Positions 18,753 to 29,687 are shown, counted from the first letter of the stretch. The stretch is 64,000 bases of DNA from Phytophthora hibernalis (GCA_012656075.1 JAAKBF010000214.1:682001-746000), one strand, 5' to 3'. Made by a program: numbers and translations. The notes: a model not told the origin generated them from the letters alone.

Positions 18753-19028
18753 CCTTTTCTCCAGACGGCAGATTATGGAATGAGAGAGAAAGAAAGGAGA
18801 GAATTTGCTACCGTACCTAAGCGGGATATAAAGGTGTGACGAAGCGGTGCGGTGCCGCACAGATGTAGCCCTACCCCAAGTGATTCCAATGGCGAGAGGT
18901 TATGCGGACGCTTGAGTTGCAGCAGATGTCTTCTTGAGCTGTAAGTTAATCAACAGGTTGCGTCGATGAAATTGACGGCTGGGCGTTAGAGACGAATATA
19001 GCTATTGTCCTTGTTAAATAATATTAAG
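18753..19028. other. CRN upstream region and right subterminal DNA
   Basis: 276 nt between the CRN start and the right terminal repeat. It contains no ORF of note. It turns from GC-rich near the gene to AT-rich just before the repeat, so any CRN promoter lies inside the element. Confidence 0.5.
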
Positions 19029-19053
19029 AAAAAAACTGCCGGCGTAATGTTCC
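19029..19053 (-). repeat. Right terminal inverted repeat of the Maverick
   Basis: Seven A then CTGCCGGCGTAATGTTCC, the exact reverse complement of 783-807. The copia sequence with the 9-bp repeat AGTATATAC begins at the next base. Confidence 0.88.
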
Positions 19054-19062
19054 AGTATATAC

Positions 19063-19516
19063 TACTTGCGTGGGGCCTGCTTTAAGCCGTACAGACTCCT
19101 CAGCAGTCGACAGTCCCAGCCAGTGCCATCATCAAAGAACTCGGGTTGCTTCATGTAGATTTCGACATCGATAAGCCCATTCAAAAGGCTGTTACAAAAT
19201 CAACATGTCGACAAAGCAACCCGAAGTGCAACGCAAGCAGAAGCACCAGCCTCACTACTTCTGCACACACGACTGGGGCGTAGTTCTCCCAAAAGTCCAA
19301 GCCATACTCTTGTTGGCAGCCCTGAATCGTTATTCGTGCACGATGACGTCCCACTTGTCCTTTGGCATTGCGCTTACGAACAAACACCCATTTGCTCGTC
19401 AGCACCTTCGCATCCTTCGGTTTCTCCACTAACTCCCACGTGTTGATACGCAGCAACTCACTATACTCGGTATTCAAAGCTTCGTTCCACTTATCCGAGT
19501 CAGGAGCTTGTCGCAA
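19063..19516 (-). pseudogene. Ty1/copia reverse transcriptase, N-terminal half
   Basis: The minus strand encodes the start of RVT_2: DKWNEALNTEYSELLRINTW, then LTSKWVFVRKRNAKGQVGRH, RITIQGCQQEYGLDF and NYAPVV. It continues past a stop (19181) in another frame as FVTAF, then DVEIYMKQPEFF and LYGLKQAPRK up to the Maverick boundary. The missing part follows at 750-135. The gene had already acquired lesions, or gained them since, including a stop where the conserved W after KQAPRK is expected. I do not see the copia integrase, gag or LTR further right. Confidence 0.9.
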
Positions 19517-20568
19517 TCTTTCAACTCACTAGTGAGCTGAAAGACTGGAATTGGTAGCACTTAGGCAGATGAAGTCTTGGTTTTGTGTGTCGAGGTGCTC
19601 GAGATCACGTCTTGAAAGCACTTGAATAGTTGTGGTTAAGGTGCCCGTGAAAGTACTCAAGGTCACCAGACACGTTAGCCCACGTCTGCTTGGTCAGAGC
19701 AGTAAGTCGACTTTATTCCTTTTCCGTAGATTCTAGAATGAGCTCGCACGCTCACCCTCTACTCTGGCTCGTACCTACTCGCAGCTACATGGATTCACTA
19801 CTTGCCTGGTTAAGTCCTTTGCCATGTTAAAGTTGATGCAGAGCCGTTGACACTGCTCAAGTACGGCTTGAGCCTGCTGCAGCACTTAATTGCAGCGATT
19901 CATCACTGTACTCAATAGCTCACGAGCCTCTGTAGATATCTCGTGACAGCTTCCAAAGCTGCCTTGACAGAAGTCGGTTCTACGATAGAATTTACAGCTT
20001 GATAACCAAACTTTCCGGAAGTTCTACTTCGTAGTGTACATTGGGTTTTCGTGTGCGCGTCGAGCGTCGAAAGGATGCTCCTATCCCGTCATCTTCCACC
20101 TCTTCTTCGTCACTCCTTGTCGACGAAACCCTCGCTTCATCTCATAGTTCATGGCGCGGACAGTGTCGTTTTCTCGATCAGGGTGTGCAGCTCCTCACTG
20201 TGTCCGACACTACATTCTAACAAAACCACTTCTCCTTCAGAACTACGCTGTACATGTACTCAACAAGTTGGATGGATCGCTCATGTCGGGGTTGGTGGCA
20301 GATCTCCTGCACTACTTTTCCTAGAAGTCTCAGGTGTGACACAAGCGCGTGTTTGATCGGGTTAATTGAGTAAGATCGCGGTGTGCGGGATCCCTGCCTC
20401 AGCCCTATGACCAAATTATTATCGTGGTGGCTTGCACTGGTTGACTGCGGACTCGAGCTGAGGAATCTGGCGATAACAACATGTACATTTGAAGGCCAGT
20501 TTGACAACGATCGTATTCACATGTGAACAGAGTTGCCTCATTACGACTTTCCTCCGAGCTAGTAATAT
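19517..20568. other. Noncoding stretch right of the copia fragment
   Basis: Only short shadow ORFs. No LTR, RNA gene or protein motif could be recognised. Confidence 0.5.
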
Positions 20569-21580
20569 TTGGTGTTCATGGATTCAAATAGATTGTATGA
20601 ATTCAATCTCTCCTATCATCCGTCGTTATATCGTTTTGGCAAATCTCATGATACACATCAATTGCATGTCTGTGTCAACGATGACGCTATATTCGAGTAC
20701 ACTGTACATGTATTCTCAAGTATTTCGCAAAAGCATAAACAAACCAACGACATTCGACATGTATTGTACTACCAAGGTTGTGGCATACTGAGATATGAAG
20801 GCGGCGCTACGGGAAAACGCGCTGTGTCCAATAGAAGCTCATATGATAGTCCGCATGTACCAGTAGTGTTTGCTCGTGATACCGTATAATACTTCTTTGA
20901 TCCGACAACATCTTATATCCGACAGCCAATTAAATCACAGCAAATTGCACTAGTGAAAACTACTTCTTTTATCCGACTGTACCACTGGTGTACCAATATT
21001 GCGGCTGTCACCACCATTCACTGCACTCTTGCAAGTGCACAACTTGCTCCACGACCAGGAAGGCCGTCACCGTCTCAATTAGATGCTGTCGCTTCATGGC
21101 AACACGCTCGATGCGATGGGCAAAGGAGCACTTGTAAGGCAGCCCAAGCTCCGCACCGAACTTTGCCGGACTATGCTATTAATAGCAATTATTAATATCA
21201 ACGATTTCAAGGCCAAGAACAACATGTCAGCAATGTTAGCAAAGTTCTACGCTTTTGGGATGGGTATACATGTACCCCTTCCCTCCAGAACGCGATTATA
21301 CCAACCAATTTTCATTTTGACAAATTTTTCTTTAAAACAGATGTTTGACAATCATATCGTACGAAGATTGAAATCTTGCCAACGTTCACTTGCCCTACAC
21401 CTATTCGAAGATTTGGTGTCGGATCAAAGAAGTACATGTATTATACGGTACATGTACATGTACGAGGAGTCCTCGTAGAACGGACGACTCTCTCAATACA
21501 GTCGGTTTGACGCCAAATCCCAAATCGAATCCGAAGAGGCTCCTCTCTACTCTGACAAAATACATGAAGAATATGTTATC
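20569..21580 (+). repeat. Dispersed repeat, copy A
   Basis: Segments of this stretch recur in inverted orientation at 24400-24876. They include GATTCAAATAGATTGTAT (about 20580), TCATCCGTCGTTATATCG (about 20617), GTGTCAACGATGACGCTATA (about 20672) and GTTTGACGCCAAATC (about 21506). The order is the same, but copy A has about 500 extra bases between 20890 and 21440. It is rich in ACATGTA palindromes. No coding function is evident despite a 106-aa open frame at 20569-20889, whose translation partly matches copy B. It is probably a noncoding or degraded transposon family. Confidence 0.65.
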
Positions 21581-23187
21581 CAGGATAAGCGGAATACAGT
21601 TACATGTACCAAGGTAGGTTGCAGTCAGCCAACCCAGCAAATCACCTACTACGCATTAATAGTATATATTACTGTAATTCCGCTTCTACACACAGACAAC
21701 AAAAAACCACGAGTTCGGGGGTATATTTTGCTGCTCGCCTCAAATCGCGTATCATCATGACGATACTGGATTGGTCAATAATCATAATATTTGAGTCAAC
21801 ATTGCGAGCGGTGCAAGCCACTTGCGTGTGAGTGGGCTCATAGCACTACCTTGTCCCCGGGAGCTCAGCTCACGATCAGCTTGTGGGAAGCTTGAAAGTT
21901 ATTGTCCAACGATTTCGCGACCTCAGGGATTCAGTGTCGGATGGTACATCTGCAACAATGTCTACGATATAATGGAAGATCTGTTATTACATGTACATGT
22001 AATAGGTCTCCAAGTCACACACTCTATCCAGAGCGGGCATTCTCTAAAAGGTGCTCATGGCTACCACCATTTTCTAAAAGGTGTGGTCGTCTTTAAAAGG
22101 TGCTTGATATCCTAACCGATATATAACAGAAGAGATGGCAACTTGGCCTGTCCAAGAAGCGGAGCCCGTGCAGTGATGTAGGTGTACGGACATGGAGCAT
22201 ACACTTGAGAAGCGTACTAGGTGCTTACACCACCGTTTCCACGACGTATTTCTCGACAGACGCGTAGTCGTGTACAGTGAGTATATTATGCAATGCGGGG
22301 TCTCCCTCTGGAAACTAACCTTCCGTAGGCGGGTGAGGTATTTTGACAGAGGGAATCCTGCAGGAACATGGTTGTGGTTTCTAAAGTGCTGATCTTGTTG
22401 TACATTTGAGTCTGCAATTATTAATAGATGGTACTAATATGTCCTAGTGATCTGAGCAACAACAGCAGGTGCTTATCATTCATCTTACTATAGCTACATG
22501 TAGCCCTTGGACCAATGGCTTTGCCTACAGGTTGTGGAATCGGCTAAACTGTACGACTGGTCATTACGATCGCGCTCGTTCCTACGTGAGGTGCTGGTGG
22601 TTCCGATGCTGGTTGCGACACTGAAGCTTGTCGCTTCCAACAACGATCTATCGTTATCCTGTACTGGTGTATAATATTCTAATACTGTACTACGATGCGC
22701 TCATACGAACAGTTAATTGTGTGTACAGCAATGTGCGTGACCAGCGAGCGCATGATATATAAAGCGTCTGATAAAATGGCGATGAATTGAATACCGCCCC
22801 ATGGTTGCTGGTATATGCATGGTTCAAGGTTATAATATTTGTTGTAGACCCGTTCGCTATTCACGCACATTATTTGGGTCCTCTCGTTCATGAATGCTTC
22901 CTCGCCAAAAGGGTGCATTAGAACTGTAATACTTGAGCATGCTCGTGTAAAAAACATTTCGCCGTCCTTGACAAAACGTTCAGGAACACGGAATTGCGCG
23001 TTACGAGTTTGCCACCCAGAAACTCCAAACTAAATGAATGACCATCGCCATCATGGAAACTGTACTGACGGCGAGGGTTGCAGGTTTCGGAAGAAATGGC
23101 ATAAAAATGAGAAAACGATGTCGTAGGCAACTGAGGTGGGATTGAGTTACGAAGTGCCTTATTCATCGTCTGAGCTCGACTAGCTAC
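21581..23187. other. Noncoding stretch
   Basis: Contains scattered ACATGTA palindromes, for example around 21990, and an accessory similarity near 22190-22310 to the end of dispersed repeat copy B (GGAGCATAC, ATGCGGG). No gene is supported. Confidence 0.45.
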
Positions 23188-23575
23188 TCAGAAGCCACCG
23201 GGGTGTCTCTTCAGGTAGGCGGCCAAGAACAGATTGTACTTCTCCGTATTCTTCGCGTTCATAGTATTACCCAGGCCGCTCAGCTTTTGCTTGATCTGGA
23301 TCGGCTTGTAGAGTTTCGCCCATTCTGCCGCCTTCTCAGTCCACTTCGCTGACAGCCTCTCTTCTTCCTCATTGTCGTCTTCGTTGTCTTCCTCGTCTTC
23401 ATAGTAGGATCGCAAAACCCTTTTGCCGTTGGCAGTGTCGAGCACGCGAATTGGGAACGCAGAGTCAGTCTCTCGCCATCGGCAGCTTAGCCTGGCCATC
23501 AGCACCCGAGGCGGCCGATACAGCGTAGCAGTTAAAGAGAGCCGCGGTGGCGATCAGGACATTGGCGAAGCGCAT
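23188..23575 (-). pseudogene. RXLR-dEER effector with signal peptide, one frameshift
   Basis: The ATG at 23575 starts a classic signal peptide (MRFANVLIATAALF, then VSAASGADG). After about 34 codons that frame hits TGA near 23470. The downstream open frame (23505-23188) supplies FPIRVLDTANG, the RVLR translocation motif, an acidic run ending in EEER (dEER), and a short C-terminal domain with SAKWTEKAAEWAKLY and KYNLFLAAYLKRHP. The W and Y positions fit a single WY-type module. Such proteins are secreted by Phytophthora and act inside plant cells. The two parts are one gene separated by a one-base shift around 23470-23480. It is either a recently lost effector or a sequence error. No neighbour suggests its role. 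Confidence 0.85.
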
Positions 23576-23579
23576 TACT

Positions 23580-24399
23580 AGTATTGGGCAGCCTTAACGA
23601 GGGGGAGGGCTTGGGTGCTGCAGTGGAAAATGTGAAATGATTCTGAAGGTTAGCCAGGTGATTCTGAAGGTTAGCCAGGTAATACTTCGGTCTTGCCATC
23701 AACAAAAGCCTAAGATATGCCTGTATAATACGGTATATTACCGGTATGGGTAAAGGACAAAAGAGCAGACTTTGCTGCGTGTCGCAGGTTAAACTATTTT
23801 GCGCAGATTTGAATCCAAATAAACATGTAAAAATGTAAAAATTAGAAATATTTTCCGAAAAAAAAACTGATAACTTAAATAAGTATCTAAGGTTAGGAAT
23901 GACGGACACTTTTGCATACAAAACATAATATAAATATCGTAGAATAACGAGGTTAATCCGCTTAGTACGATCTCACGGAAGTCGAAATAATGGGCCAGGA
24001 CGTTCTGAATGAAGCACTGGGGGCGACGATAATCCCTTGGCAGTTTCCAGACGAACTTCACTTCCAGATCGTCCCCATTAAGTCATCAAAGTTGGCATCG
24101 GCACGTTGTAAGTATTTACAGCCTCATCGCTCTAACTTTCATTGGTTTATAAACGCATTTACCCGAAATTTACCACAAAAAGAATTCTCCACTCATTTTT
24201 AAGGGGCCAAGTTACAAATCGGTATATCTTGTAAGTTCCCACCAATTCCCAGGCGGTGGCTCACTGCGTCATACTTAAGTAGGCATTAATAATCGGGAAT
24301 CTTCCCATCCCTGGTACTATATACCGGTATTAATAGTACAGTTAGTAGTTCATTCCCGGCATACAGATGATAACCTTTGAGAGGTTGGAAGGTCCACTC
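23580..24399. other. Noncoding stretch
   Basis: AT-rich upstream region of the RXLR gene. It has a 20-bp direct repeat (GATTCTGAAGGTTAGCCAGG, at about 23639 and 23660) and no supported gene. Confidence 0.45.
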
Positions 24400-24876
24400 T
24401 TTTCAGTTTCTTAGCGGAATCGTCCTCTTCGAATGATTCGATTTGAGATTTGGCGTCAAACTGACTGTACCGTATTAGAGTCATCGAAGACCCGTTCTAC
24501 ATGTACGAGGACTCATACATGTTCCAGGAGCAACACCTGTGGAGCATACGCAATATAATGCGGGCTTCTACTGCAGCAGGGCGTTTTCCCGTTGCGCCGC
24601 CTTCTTATCCTGGTGTGCCGGAACCTTGGTGGTATTAATACATGTCGAATGCCGAATGTCATTTGGTATGTTTATGCTTTTGCGTAATACTACCAAGGAT
24701 CCGAATATAGCGTCATCGTTGACACAGACAAGCGATCGAATTGTTGCGGGATTTGTCGAAACGATATAACGACGGATGATAGGATACCAGACTGGTATCC
24801 AATCATCCGTCGTTATATCCTGTCCATACCGGTACGGTAGGTTGACTTTATACAATCTATTTGAGTTCATGCACAT
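24400..24876 (-). repeat. Dispersed repeat, copy B (inverted relative to copy A)
   Basis: Read on the minus strand this matches copy A from the AACTCAAATAGATTGTAT segment, through GTGTCAACGATGACGCTATA, to GTTTGACGCCAAATC. It lacks about 500 bases present in copy A. It contains an extra inverted copy of the TCATCCGTCGTTATATC segment, which creates a hairpin (24763-24819). Confidence 0.65.
24763..24819. repeat. Hairpin, 27-bp arms, 3-nt loop
   Basis: GATATAACGACGGATGAT then AGGATACCA, loop GAC, then the reverse complement with one mismatch. Copy A of the same repeat has only one arm, so the second arm arose by local inverted duplication. Confidence 0.8.
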
Positions 24877-25114
24877 GTATTAATATAGTGCCAAATACGA
24901 CTAAGCTTGGAGTAATAAGGAGCGCCACAAAAAACCAATCAATAAAATTGAGTCTTCTATCTGTTTTTGCCAATTTATATGCAAATCCCAATTCGGCTTT
25001 AGGACCGGGATTCGCAGTTCTCGCGTGCAAACGGCGAGGTTCATGGTCTCTACGCATATGTCGCAAGATAGTTGCTCTCTTTTTAAAAGTTTACATGTAA
25101 CGCAACATGTACCT

Positions 25115-25185
25115 CACCATATTATAAGGGAAAACGTCAAAGGTGTACACCGGTATTTCCGAAACGTTGTGTCAAAAACGTTTAC
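25115..25185 (+). repeat. Short dispersed repeat left of the gypsy element
   Basis: About 70 bp around GGGAAAACGTCAAAGGTGT and GAAACGTTGTGTCAAAAACG. An inverted copy is at 30645-30706, on the other side of the gypsy element. Confidence 0.65.
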
Positions 25186-25334
25186 CGAACGTTGTGGAGT
25201 GTTGGTCGTTCTTACATTTCAAACGAACACACGTACTGACACTGGTTTTAGTCGTAGCCAGTGCATTTGGGCCGAAACCCGGTGTTCACCGAGGAGACCC
25301 GGCCCAGACGAATAGGCCCCGTTCGTCGCAATAC

Positions 25335-25620
25335 TGACAACCCTTGGCTCGCAGAGGATTTCCAGCAAGGTAAAATAAGAAGTGATGTTATGTTGCTAGC
25401 TTTGCTTCGCATCTTCTTCCTCACTTCGCCTCGTCCCTCATTGCGTCAGGCCATTATTTGGAATATCATCCTGTACCACACCTTGGGACACGAAAGCTTC
25501 AACTAGAGATAGATAACTTATGCATCCGTGTCTTTGCTGCCGTACTCCAAAACCACCTTTGCCGACACCTCCAATAGCGGCATTAAACACGGAACGTAGG
25601 GTGCACCAGTGGAACCATCA
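25335..25620 (-). repeat. Gypsy LTR, left copy (3' LTR)
   Basis: 286 bp beginning TGACAACCCTTGGCTCGCAG and ending GGAACCATCA. It differs from the right copy at about seven positions (five substitutions and two single-base indels), roughly 2-3 percent. About 12 bases beyond the LTR end are also similar (CTAGTGGACTTG against CTGGTGGCCTTG). Confidence 0.92.
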
Positions 25621-25812
25621 CTAGTGGACTTGTCACTCGGCCCCATGGCGCGGACTTCTTAGCAGGGAAAGAGTCGGCGGATGTTCACCCGCTGTTGCGT
25701 TGCTCCATAGTCCAGTGTCACGGTGCAGTTCGCGTGCACTTCGGCTACCTTGTACGGCCCCTTGGCTATTTCACGATGCTTATTTTTCGATCCTTGGGAG
25801 CCACACGAACCA

Positions 25813-26646
25813 TCACATTATCTCAACCCGATAGAAGTGCGTCAGACGCGTATCATTCTCACGATCGTTCTCAAGGAGGATTGCATCAAAACGTCGTTTT
25901 GTCAGGTAGTTCCAGTTAGCTTCGTACAGCTTGCGCGTAATCAAGTCTTTGCCGAAGATGAGATGTGCCGGTGTTGTCCCAGGATGCTGTGGTAACTCGC
26001 ACGAACAGCGAAAGCTGCATACTGAAAAACTTGTCGCCAATCAGCTTTTGGATGGCAACGGATGCAGTTGTTCAGCACAAGGTGCACACGCTCACAAATT
26101 GCATTAGCTTGCGGGTTCTTCACCGAAATCGGCTTCGGCTTAATTGCATAGCTTGCCAACATCCAACGAAACTCGCTAGTGTTAAACTCATTACCACGGT
26201 CAAAAATTACCGTCTTTGGGCGCGGATATCTGCACAACCAGTTTGCATCAAAATTCTCAGCCGTTGTAACTCCCTTGTTATCTGATTGAATCGAAACCTC
26301 CAGCCACCGAGTCGCTTCATCAATCACTGTCAGCGCGTACTGTCGATCGTTTCCGTACGGCCCCATGGTGTCGACGTGTACAATGTCGAAAGGGTCCATC
26401 ACATGCAAATCTCGAGGCGGAAGCTTTCCAAATGCTTGAGGTCCTCCGTGCAACTTAGCTCTCTTGCACGTCATATATTTCTTGTTGAACTCCACAATCA
26501 TTCGTTCCATGCCAGACCAGTAGAAGCTTGACTTCATCGTGTGATATTGTCGCTTTGGCGCAGGGTGTACGAGGTTCATGTGGTACCAGTGTACCATTTC
26601 CTCTCGGAGCGTCATCGGAACCACTACTCGCTTCTGGTAGGTTCAC
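25813..26646 (-). pseudogene. Gypsy integrase
   Basis: The open frame 26624-25941 contains the H/C-type zinc-binding start (WYHMNLVHPAPK, YMTCKRAK). It then has the catalytic core with VHVDTMGPYG (first Asp), VIFDRGNEFN (second Asp) and NAICERVH (Glu). A frameshift near 25990 continues the C-terminal part (PGTTPAHLIFGKDLI) in another frame. It is the usual last domain of gypsy pol and inserts cDNA into the genome. It is broken here. Confidence 0.9.
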
Positions 26647-27504
26647 AACGGTGCACCCATGATATTCTGGATCTGGTAACCTGGATCATTCGTGTTGTTC
26701 ATGCAGGACTGCAGAATCGATTGTGTGGCTTCGTCATCCACCTGATGATACTTTATGTGGCTTCCTTCCACGACACAGGTCACAGGATCGATGAACAGCG
26801 CTTCAGTCTCGTTCGCGTTGTCATCAGTCGCATTATCAGCGTATTCCAGCCGTGAGAACGCATCCACCCCAATATTTGATGTCCCTTGCACGTACTGGCA
26901 CGTAAGACGATACTCAGAGAGCAATAATTTCCTCGCAACGACGTCTCTGTCGGATAGATTAAATTTTATGGTCCGTATGCACGACAACCGGAAACCCAAG
27001 AAGCATAGTTCTGTACTCCTTCAAGGTTTCAACCACCGACAAGAGTTCCAACTCCATGGTCGTGTAGTTCTGCTGCGCTGGGGTCAAACTACGGGAGTAA
27101 CACGCAATCAGCTTGTCTCTTTGCTGAATTAGTCCACCGAGTTGCTTTCCGCTGGCATCTGTGTAGATATCAAACGGCTTTCCAAAATCTGGAAATGCGA
27201 GCAGCACTGCTTCTGCCAAAGCTTTCTTAATGCATTCGAAAGCTTCTTTCTCTGCAGACGTCCACAGGAATGCAGCGTTAGGCGACGCCAGTTTCGTTAA
27301 TGGCTTGAGCATGGCGGACTTGCTCGGTATCATTTCACGATAGTAGTTGACCATCCCCAGAAAACGCCGCAACTGCTTCTTGTTCTTCGGTGCGGTGAGT
27401 TGCGTGATAGCTCGAATTTTCTTCATTTGCGGCTTTATTCCTTCAGCACTCAGCTCGTAGCCCAAATACTCCACCGTCTTGCACAGAATGTGGCCTTTTT
27501 CCAT
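26643..27504 (-). pseudogene. Gypsy reverse transcriptase C-terminus and RNase H
   Basis: The frame 27504-26959 has the thumb region (VEYLGYELSAEGIKP, FLGMVNYYREMIPS) and the RNase H-like start FDIYTDASGKQLGG, with TMELELLSVVETLKEYR. The frame 26999-26643 completes it (LSEYRLTCQYVQGTSNIGVDA). One frameshift joins them near 26970. The spacing is normal for the family. Confidence 0.9.
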
Positions 27505-27944
27505 TCAACGTCACGTTGTACGCTTGCAGCCGCTCAAACACCACACGCAGATGCTTCAGATGATCTTCCAATGTCTTCGAGTAGATGAGAATATCATCCA
27601 AGTAGACACTTACGAAGTCTAAGTCCCCCAAGATCCTGGACATACACGCCTGGTATTCGTCGGGTGCCGTTGAGATTCCCATCGGGAGTCGCTTGTATTG
27701 GAACTTTCAAACCCCAAACAAAATGCCGTAAACGGCCTGCTACCATTGCAAGCTGCCTAGCATAGTACCCCATATTCGCGTCGAGTGACGAGAAAAATTT
27801 CGCTCCAGCCACTCGCGCTAGCACATCACGTATCAAAGGCACATAATACGGATTGCGCTTCAAAAACTTGTTCAGCTCGCGAAGTCGGTCAACAATCTGA
27901 GGCGTCCGTCGGGATTCTTCAGGAAGAATGCAGATGAATCCCAC
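27443..27944 (-). pseudogene. Gypsy reverse transcriptase palm
   Basis: KFFSSLDANMGYY (first catalytic Asp) lies in the frame 27944-27594. After a shift near 27680, the YLDDILIYSKTLEDHLKHL motif lies in the frame 27682-27443. The upstream fingers (LLTDFASLRELNKF-like) begin in the preceding frame. Confidence 0.9.
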
Positions 27945-28960
27945 TCAGAACCAAAGATCTGCTCCAGCACATCCAGGTTCACAAGACGATTGATCTCCTT
28001 TTGAGCTGCTTCTTCCTCACTCCTTGGAATACTATACGGTCGTGCATGTACTGGCGTGTAGTTGTCTGCGACAGGTAGCACATAGTCTGGTAGCTTCATC
28101 CGACCGAGGTGTCCGTTGTATAGAGTTTCGAAGTGCCTTAATAATTCGACCACTCGCTCGTACATCCATGGATCAATCTTAGCATCGCCGATCATTTCCT
28201 TTGGGCTGACGGACGTGTCGTTGATTTCTTTCAGCTCGTCCTTTGTCACTACCTCAGGGACCTCGTCCGGCTTCACGTCCATGTACTGCAGCTCGTTTCC
28301 CACGTTAAACGACACCGTGTTGCCTTCCCACTCAACTGTAGCATCGCGGAAGTTCACCACCATCCCCAGAGCTCCCAACAAATCTTGACCAATGACCATT
28401 TCGTCTTTGGTCTCAGTAATTACTGCAAACTCATGGGTAATTCTGGCTCCGGAGTTCAGATCCATGAACCGAAATTTCACTGTTGTCGTTCCAGCCGCTT
28501 GAACTCGTCCGTCAACCTGCTCAAACGCCAGCTTCTGCGCTGATAGCGTGCCGCCTACCTTCTTATTAGCCTCCAGCAACTTTCCGTTAATGTAGCTTCT
28601 GCCACATCCCGTATCTACCAGAGCCACCCGCTTGTCTGCAGTTTTCGAGAGACGCACTCGAAGACGCATTGGTGACGGCTTCGCCGGCTTTGTTCTCAGC
28701 ACACTGTCAATGACCTTGCATTCACCCTCATCGCTAAACTCGTAGTCCGAGTCTTGCACTTTCCATACCGTTCGTTTCGCGTCTTCTGTTTTCTTTGCAT
28801 CGGCCATCTGGATATTAGTGCTCTTCTGCGCGCTCGCATTTTTCTTCTGGGTGAAGCATTCACTATCACTATGCGAACTCGTCTTGTGCAACTTGCACCA
28901 GCGACCCCCATTCGGCTTGCTTCCTTGGTTGGACTGGTGTGGGTGCTGATACTTGCTCAC
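27872..28960 (-). pseudogene. Gypsy zinc knuckle, protease and start of reverse transcriptase
   Basis: A 362-codon frame. A CxxH-like knuckle (WCKLHKTSSHSDSEC) is near the start. The retropepsin active site ALVDTGCGRSYI follows, then QDLLGALGMVVNF. The start of RT has LPDYVLPVADNYTPVHARPY and EINRLVNLDVLEQI. The frame ends within the fingers. Confidence 0.92.
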
Positions 28961-29136
28961 ACCGCCCTTGTTGTTCTTGGCGTGGTTGTTGTTGTTTGGC
29001 TTCCCGAATTCTTCTTCCAGTTGTTTGAACGGTTCTCCTTCCCTTGGCGCCGCTCGGACAGCTCGAGCCGCTCAAAGTACTGTACGGTTTGGGGCACTGA
29101 TTTCAGATGTACGCCGCTGTGTTCATAAGCGGTCTT

Positions 29137-29657
29137 CTAATCATTTGGCATCGCTCTCTTGAAAGTGCGAATCAGGGACTGCTCATCCAGCTCCAGCGAA
29201 TTAGTCGGCAGGTTCTTCAGCATACGCGTAATCTGACGCAGCCGCTGGTGACACTGAGAGACGGACTCATTTCTACGCTTCGCAAATAAGAACTTCTCTT
29301 CCTCGAGCTGCTCATGGTACATCTTCGGTACAAACATCTGCCCCCAGGTCTGGAACGCCCTTTCAAACTCATCCTTGTCCGACGTGTCCACCTGGTCGGA
29401 GACGGATAGCCATCCCTCCAACGCCTCGTCGTCCAGCACCAATTCAAGTGCTTCGCCTTGTCCTCTGACGTCCAACTTTTCATCTGCGCCAGGTGTGCGA
29501 ACTTCGGAGCCCACTTCAGCCACTCTTGTGCAGTACCTCCACCAAAACGAGGGAGTCGGATCTTGACGTACTCCCGCTCCTGTGTCGCTGTATTCTCCTG
29601 TGTCGTGACTTCAAACGACACTATTCTCGCCGAGTCGTTCATGCCATCTTCGGTCAT
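29137..29657 (-). pseudogene. Gypsy gag
   Basis: The start is likely ATG 29657 (MTEDGMNDSARIVSF), just inside the 5' LTR. The frame carries YVKIRLPRFGGGTAQEWLKW, then shifts near 29510 to a frame with FERAFQTWGQMFVPKM and a capsid-like helix (FLFAKRRNESVSQCHQRLRQ). The remainder of gag up to the knuckle at 28960 is degraded. Confidence 0.85.
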
Positions 29658-29687
29658 GTTTGTCTTGCCTTCCTTGCCTTCACAAGG

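Larger units (their letters stand above)
783..19053. mobile_element. Maverick/Polinton (adintovirus-like) element
   Basis: About 18.3 kb bounded by 25-bp perfect terminal inverted repeats (783-807 and 19029-19053) and inserted in a copia reverse-transcriptase gene. It has the diagnostic Maverick set: protein-primed DNA polymerase B, retroviral-type integrase with chromodomain, packaging ATPase, adenain-like protease, and penton- and pVI-like capsid genes. It also has a fibre, three GIY-YIG nucleases and, unusually, a Crinkler effector gene. A major capsid gene was not found. The long recognisable terminal repeats of many Polintons are missing. Several core genes (polymerase, protease, penton, ATPase, fibre) carry single frameshifts. 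The integrase, two GIY-YIG genes and the pVI-like gene are intact. Confidence 0.93.
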
